A DNA stretch of 7,487 nt from Candidatus Aegiribacteria sp. (GTDB lineage Bacteria > Fermentibacterota > Fermentibacteria > Fermentibacterales > JCC-6). This document shows, piece after piece, positions 6,417-7,487 of this stretch (position 1 is its first letter; the number at the start of each line of letters is the position of its first letter). The stretch spans positions 1 to 7,487 of the forward strand of contig DAOWFD010000327.1 of the NCBI GenBank assembly GCA_030638185.1. Direction: 5' to 3'. A program made the translations under genes and the position numbers. Below the pieces are notes generated by a model. It was given only the letters and a program-made list of their open reading frames with translations. It was not told where the DNA came from and searched no databases.

Positions 6417-6438
6417 AGGTAGGGCCCGACCCCACTCT
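6417..6438 (+). repeat. Imperfect GC-rich direct repeat, copy 2
   Basis: AGGTAGGGCCCGACCCCACT plus CT, 18/22 identical to 5303-5324 and in the same orientation. It lies between the two divergent promoters and its last base is the first base of the -35 element of the dinB cassette promoter. Confidence 0.55.
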
Positions 6439-6466
6439 TGACCACTGAACGTATGTTTACTATTCT
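6438..6466 (+). promoter_or_regulatory. Sigma70-type promoter of the dinB cassette
   Basis: TTGACC (6438-6443) and TATTCT (6461-6466) are separated by exactly 17 bases. Matches to TTGACA/TATAAT are 5/6 and 4/6. The expected start is near 6473, just before the Shine-Dalgarno. A LexA-like box occupies the spacer. Confidence 0.55.
6447..6458 (+). promoter_or_regulatory. LexA/DinR-like SOS box
   Basis: GAACGTATGTTT fits the core of the Bacillus-type LexA consensus CGAACRNRYGTTYC (GAAC-RNRY-GTTY all satisfied, outer C bases not). It sits between the -35 and -10 elements, where a bound repressor would block RNA polymerase, and the downstream gene is dinB, a classic SOS gene. Which LexA box type this lineage uses is unknown. 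Confidence 0.55.
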
Positions 6467-6475
6467 TATTCTGTG

Positions 6476-6483
6476 AAGGAGGT
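6476..6483 (+). promoter_or_regulatory. Shine-Dalgarno AAGGAGGT deciding a GTG start
   Basis: A perfect anti-16S match five bases before GTG 6489. The nearby ATG at 6487 is in another frame and stops after two codons, so GTG 6489 is the real start. Confidence 0.75.
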
Positions 6484-6488
6484 GGAAT

Positions 6489-6743
6489 GTGGTAACCAGG
6501 TACAATGAGTCTGTGGAAATGATAGGCCATTTTATCCGTGGTAAGGTGCAGCCCTGCCGGTTCAAGTGGAACGACCATGTGTACCATATTTCTTCGGTGT
6601 CATCGCAGTGGGAAAGCCGCGAAGGGGCATACCCTCTTTTTCATTACGTAGTCCGTACCAGCGGAGAAGATGTATACGAGCTTCACTTTGACACATCCGA
6701 TCTCACCTGGACACTTGATTTCCACTATTCTCGGAATAGTTAG
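6489..6743 (+). CDS. Small protein encoded beside DNA polymerase IV (DUF6504-like)
   Basis: 84 residues starting at GTG behind a perfect Shine-Dalgarno. No signal peptide or membrane segment is present, so it is likely cytosolic. The layout 'RYNESVEM...RFKWNDHVYHISSVSSQW...YVVRTSGEDVYELHFD...WTLDFHY' resembles the small DUF6504-type proteins ('RYDEPVEV...F.W.gR.Y.V..V...W...YEL..D....W.L...Y') whose genes lie next to Y-family polymerase genes, mainly described in Actinobacteria. That resemblance is from memory and has not been aligned. The gene is 11 bases upstream of dinB and shares its promoter with a putative LexA box, so a role with polymerase IV in damage tolerance is inferred. No catalytic residues are apparent. 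Confidence 0.7.
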   Translation: MVTRYNESVEMIGHFIRGKVQPCRFKWNDHVYHISSVSSQWESREGAYPLFHYVVRTSGEDVYELHFDTSDLTWTLDFHYSRNS

Positions 6744-6754
6744 GCAGTGTGCTT

Positions 6755-7487
6755 ATGCATGTAATATTCCACATCGATATGGACACTTATTTCGTATCGG
6801 TAGAACGCCTTTCCTTCCCATGGCTTGAGGGAAAACCTGTGATAGTGGGAGGCAGGACTCTACGCTCTGTTGTGGCTTCCTGCAGCTACGAGGCCCGCGC
6901 ACTGGGGGTAAGGTCCGGCATGCCGATAGTCAACGCCATGCGGCTCGCGCCGGATGCAGCCATAATCTCCGGAAGCCACGGAAGCTACGTATCCTATACC
7001 AGAAGAATTCTGGAGATACTTCTGTCGTTTTCCCCCATACTCGACCCTACCAGCATTGATGAAGCGTTCATGGATGTAACCGGCGTTATCGGCGGTGGAT
7101 CGCCCCGGGAAATGGCTACGCGCATACAGAAGGATATTCTGGATGGTACGGGCCTCTGGGCCAGCATAGGCATCGCACGGAACAGGTTCCTGGCTAAGAT
7201 GGCTTCAAACGAGGCAAAACCAATGGGAATCGCGGAACTGAAGCCGGGTGACATCATTGATTTCCCGGTGGGCAGGATCTGGGGCGTAGGCCCCGCCACA
7301 CAGAGACGTTTTCTCAGCCTTGGGATAGAAAAAATAGCGGACCTGCGAAAATTCACTCGTCAGCAGCTTCGGGCCCTTCTGGGAAAACATGGCGAAAGCC
7401 TTTACTTTCTCTGCAGAGGAATCGATGATTCACCCGTGGTCCCCGGAGACCTATCAAAGCAGCCCCTTTCAATAAGCAACGAACATA
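6755..7487 (+). CDS. dinB: DNA polymerase IV (Y family), N-terminal 244 residues; truncated by window end
   Basis: Open from ATG 6755 to the last base. Y-family polymerases copy past damaged template bases with low fidelity. Seen in order: HIDMDTYFVSVE (residues 6-17) with catalytic Asp8 and aromatic steric gate Phe13; VVASCSYEARALGVRSGMP (39-57), the fingers motif with Tyr45 and Arg48; PTSIDEAFMDVT (98-109) with catalytic Asp102 and Glu103; ASIGIARNRFLAKMASNEAKP; and the thumb helix-hairpin-helix GRIWGVGPATQRRFLSLGI. The little-finger domain begins at the window end. All polymerase active-site residues are present, so the enzyme looks functional. No clear Shine-Dalgarno precedes this ATG, and an in-frame GTG lies two codons upstream (6749); translation may be coupled to the small upstream gene, whose stop is 11 bases away. 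Confidence 0.95.
   Translation, partial: MHVIFHIDMDTYFVSVERLSFPWLEGKPVIVGGRTLRSVVASCSYEARALGVRSGMPIVNAMRLAPDAAIISGSHGSYVSYTRRILEILLSFSPILDPTSIDEAFMDVTGVIGGGSPREMATRIQKDILDGTGLWASIGIARNRFLAKMASNEAKPMGIAELKPGDIIDFPVGRIWGVGPATQRRFLSLGIEKIADLRKFTRQQLRALLGKHGESLYFLCRGIDDSPVVPGDLSKQPLSISNEH

Noticed and set aside
5897..6422. Overlapping + strand frames within the propeller gene
   Set aside because: Low-complexity shadows with no ribosome sites; the - strand frame has a signal peptide, repeated blades and a sorting-like tail.
5972..6565. Longer - strand reading frame starting at 6565 instead of 6325
   Set aside because: The extra N-terminus has no protein-like signal, crosses the gene's own -10 promoter and the dinB cassette promoter, and would bury a clear signal peptide that begins at 6325.

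Overview
The window looks like a chromosomal piece from a diderm (outer-membrane) bacterium of moderate GC. It encodes a signal-peptide protein that looks like an outer-membrane barrel, a lipobox lipoprotein, a TatC, and an exported beta-propeller protein whose C-terminal tail resembles the type IX (Por) secretion sorting domain. That tail, together with the generally unfamiliar envelope proteins, suggests the Fibrobacteres-Chlorobi-Bacteroidetes side of the tree or a neighbouring candidate phylum. This placement is an inference. No rRNA, tRNA, CRISPR array or recognisable transposase gene was seen.

Region 1 (1-5259, + strand) is one tightly packed gene train. It holds the 3' end of an MBL-fold hydrolase, a probable outer-membrane beta-barrel protein, an uncharacterised lipoprotein, an ArsB/NhaD/SLC13-type ion transporter, 3-dehydroquinate synthase (aroB), the Tat translocase subunit TatC, and a family 2 glycosyltransferase. 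Four of the six junctions are 4-base ATGA start/stop overlaps and the other two gaps are 14 and 2 bases, so the set is probably one translationally coupled operon. Its promoter lies upstream of the window. It mixes envelope, transport, export and shikimate-pathway functions. The operon ends in a long hairpin (5246-5319) whose stem contains the glycosyltransferase stop codon.

Region 2 (5339-6325, - strand) is an exported beta-propeller protein with a good extended -10 promoter. The reading frame is interrupted by a single in-frame TGA (5972-5974), with clearly coding sequence of the same fold on both sides. The TGA completes a Cys-Gly-Gly-X motif and is followed nine bases later by a compact 8-bp hairpin. 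Selenocysteine insertion is therefore worth testing against the simpler explanations of nonsense mutation or sequencing error. The gene is flanked by imperfect GC-rich direct repeats (5303-5324 and 6417-6438).

Region 3 (6438-7487, + strand) is a DNA-damage cassette: a sigma70-type promoter with a LexA/DinR-like box in its spacer, a perfect Shine-Dalgarno, a small conserved-looking protein of 84 residues, and then dinB (DNA polymerase IV), which runs off the window.
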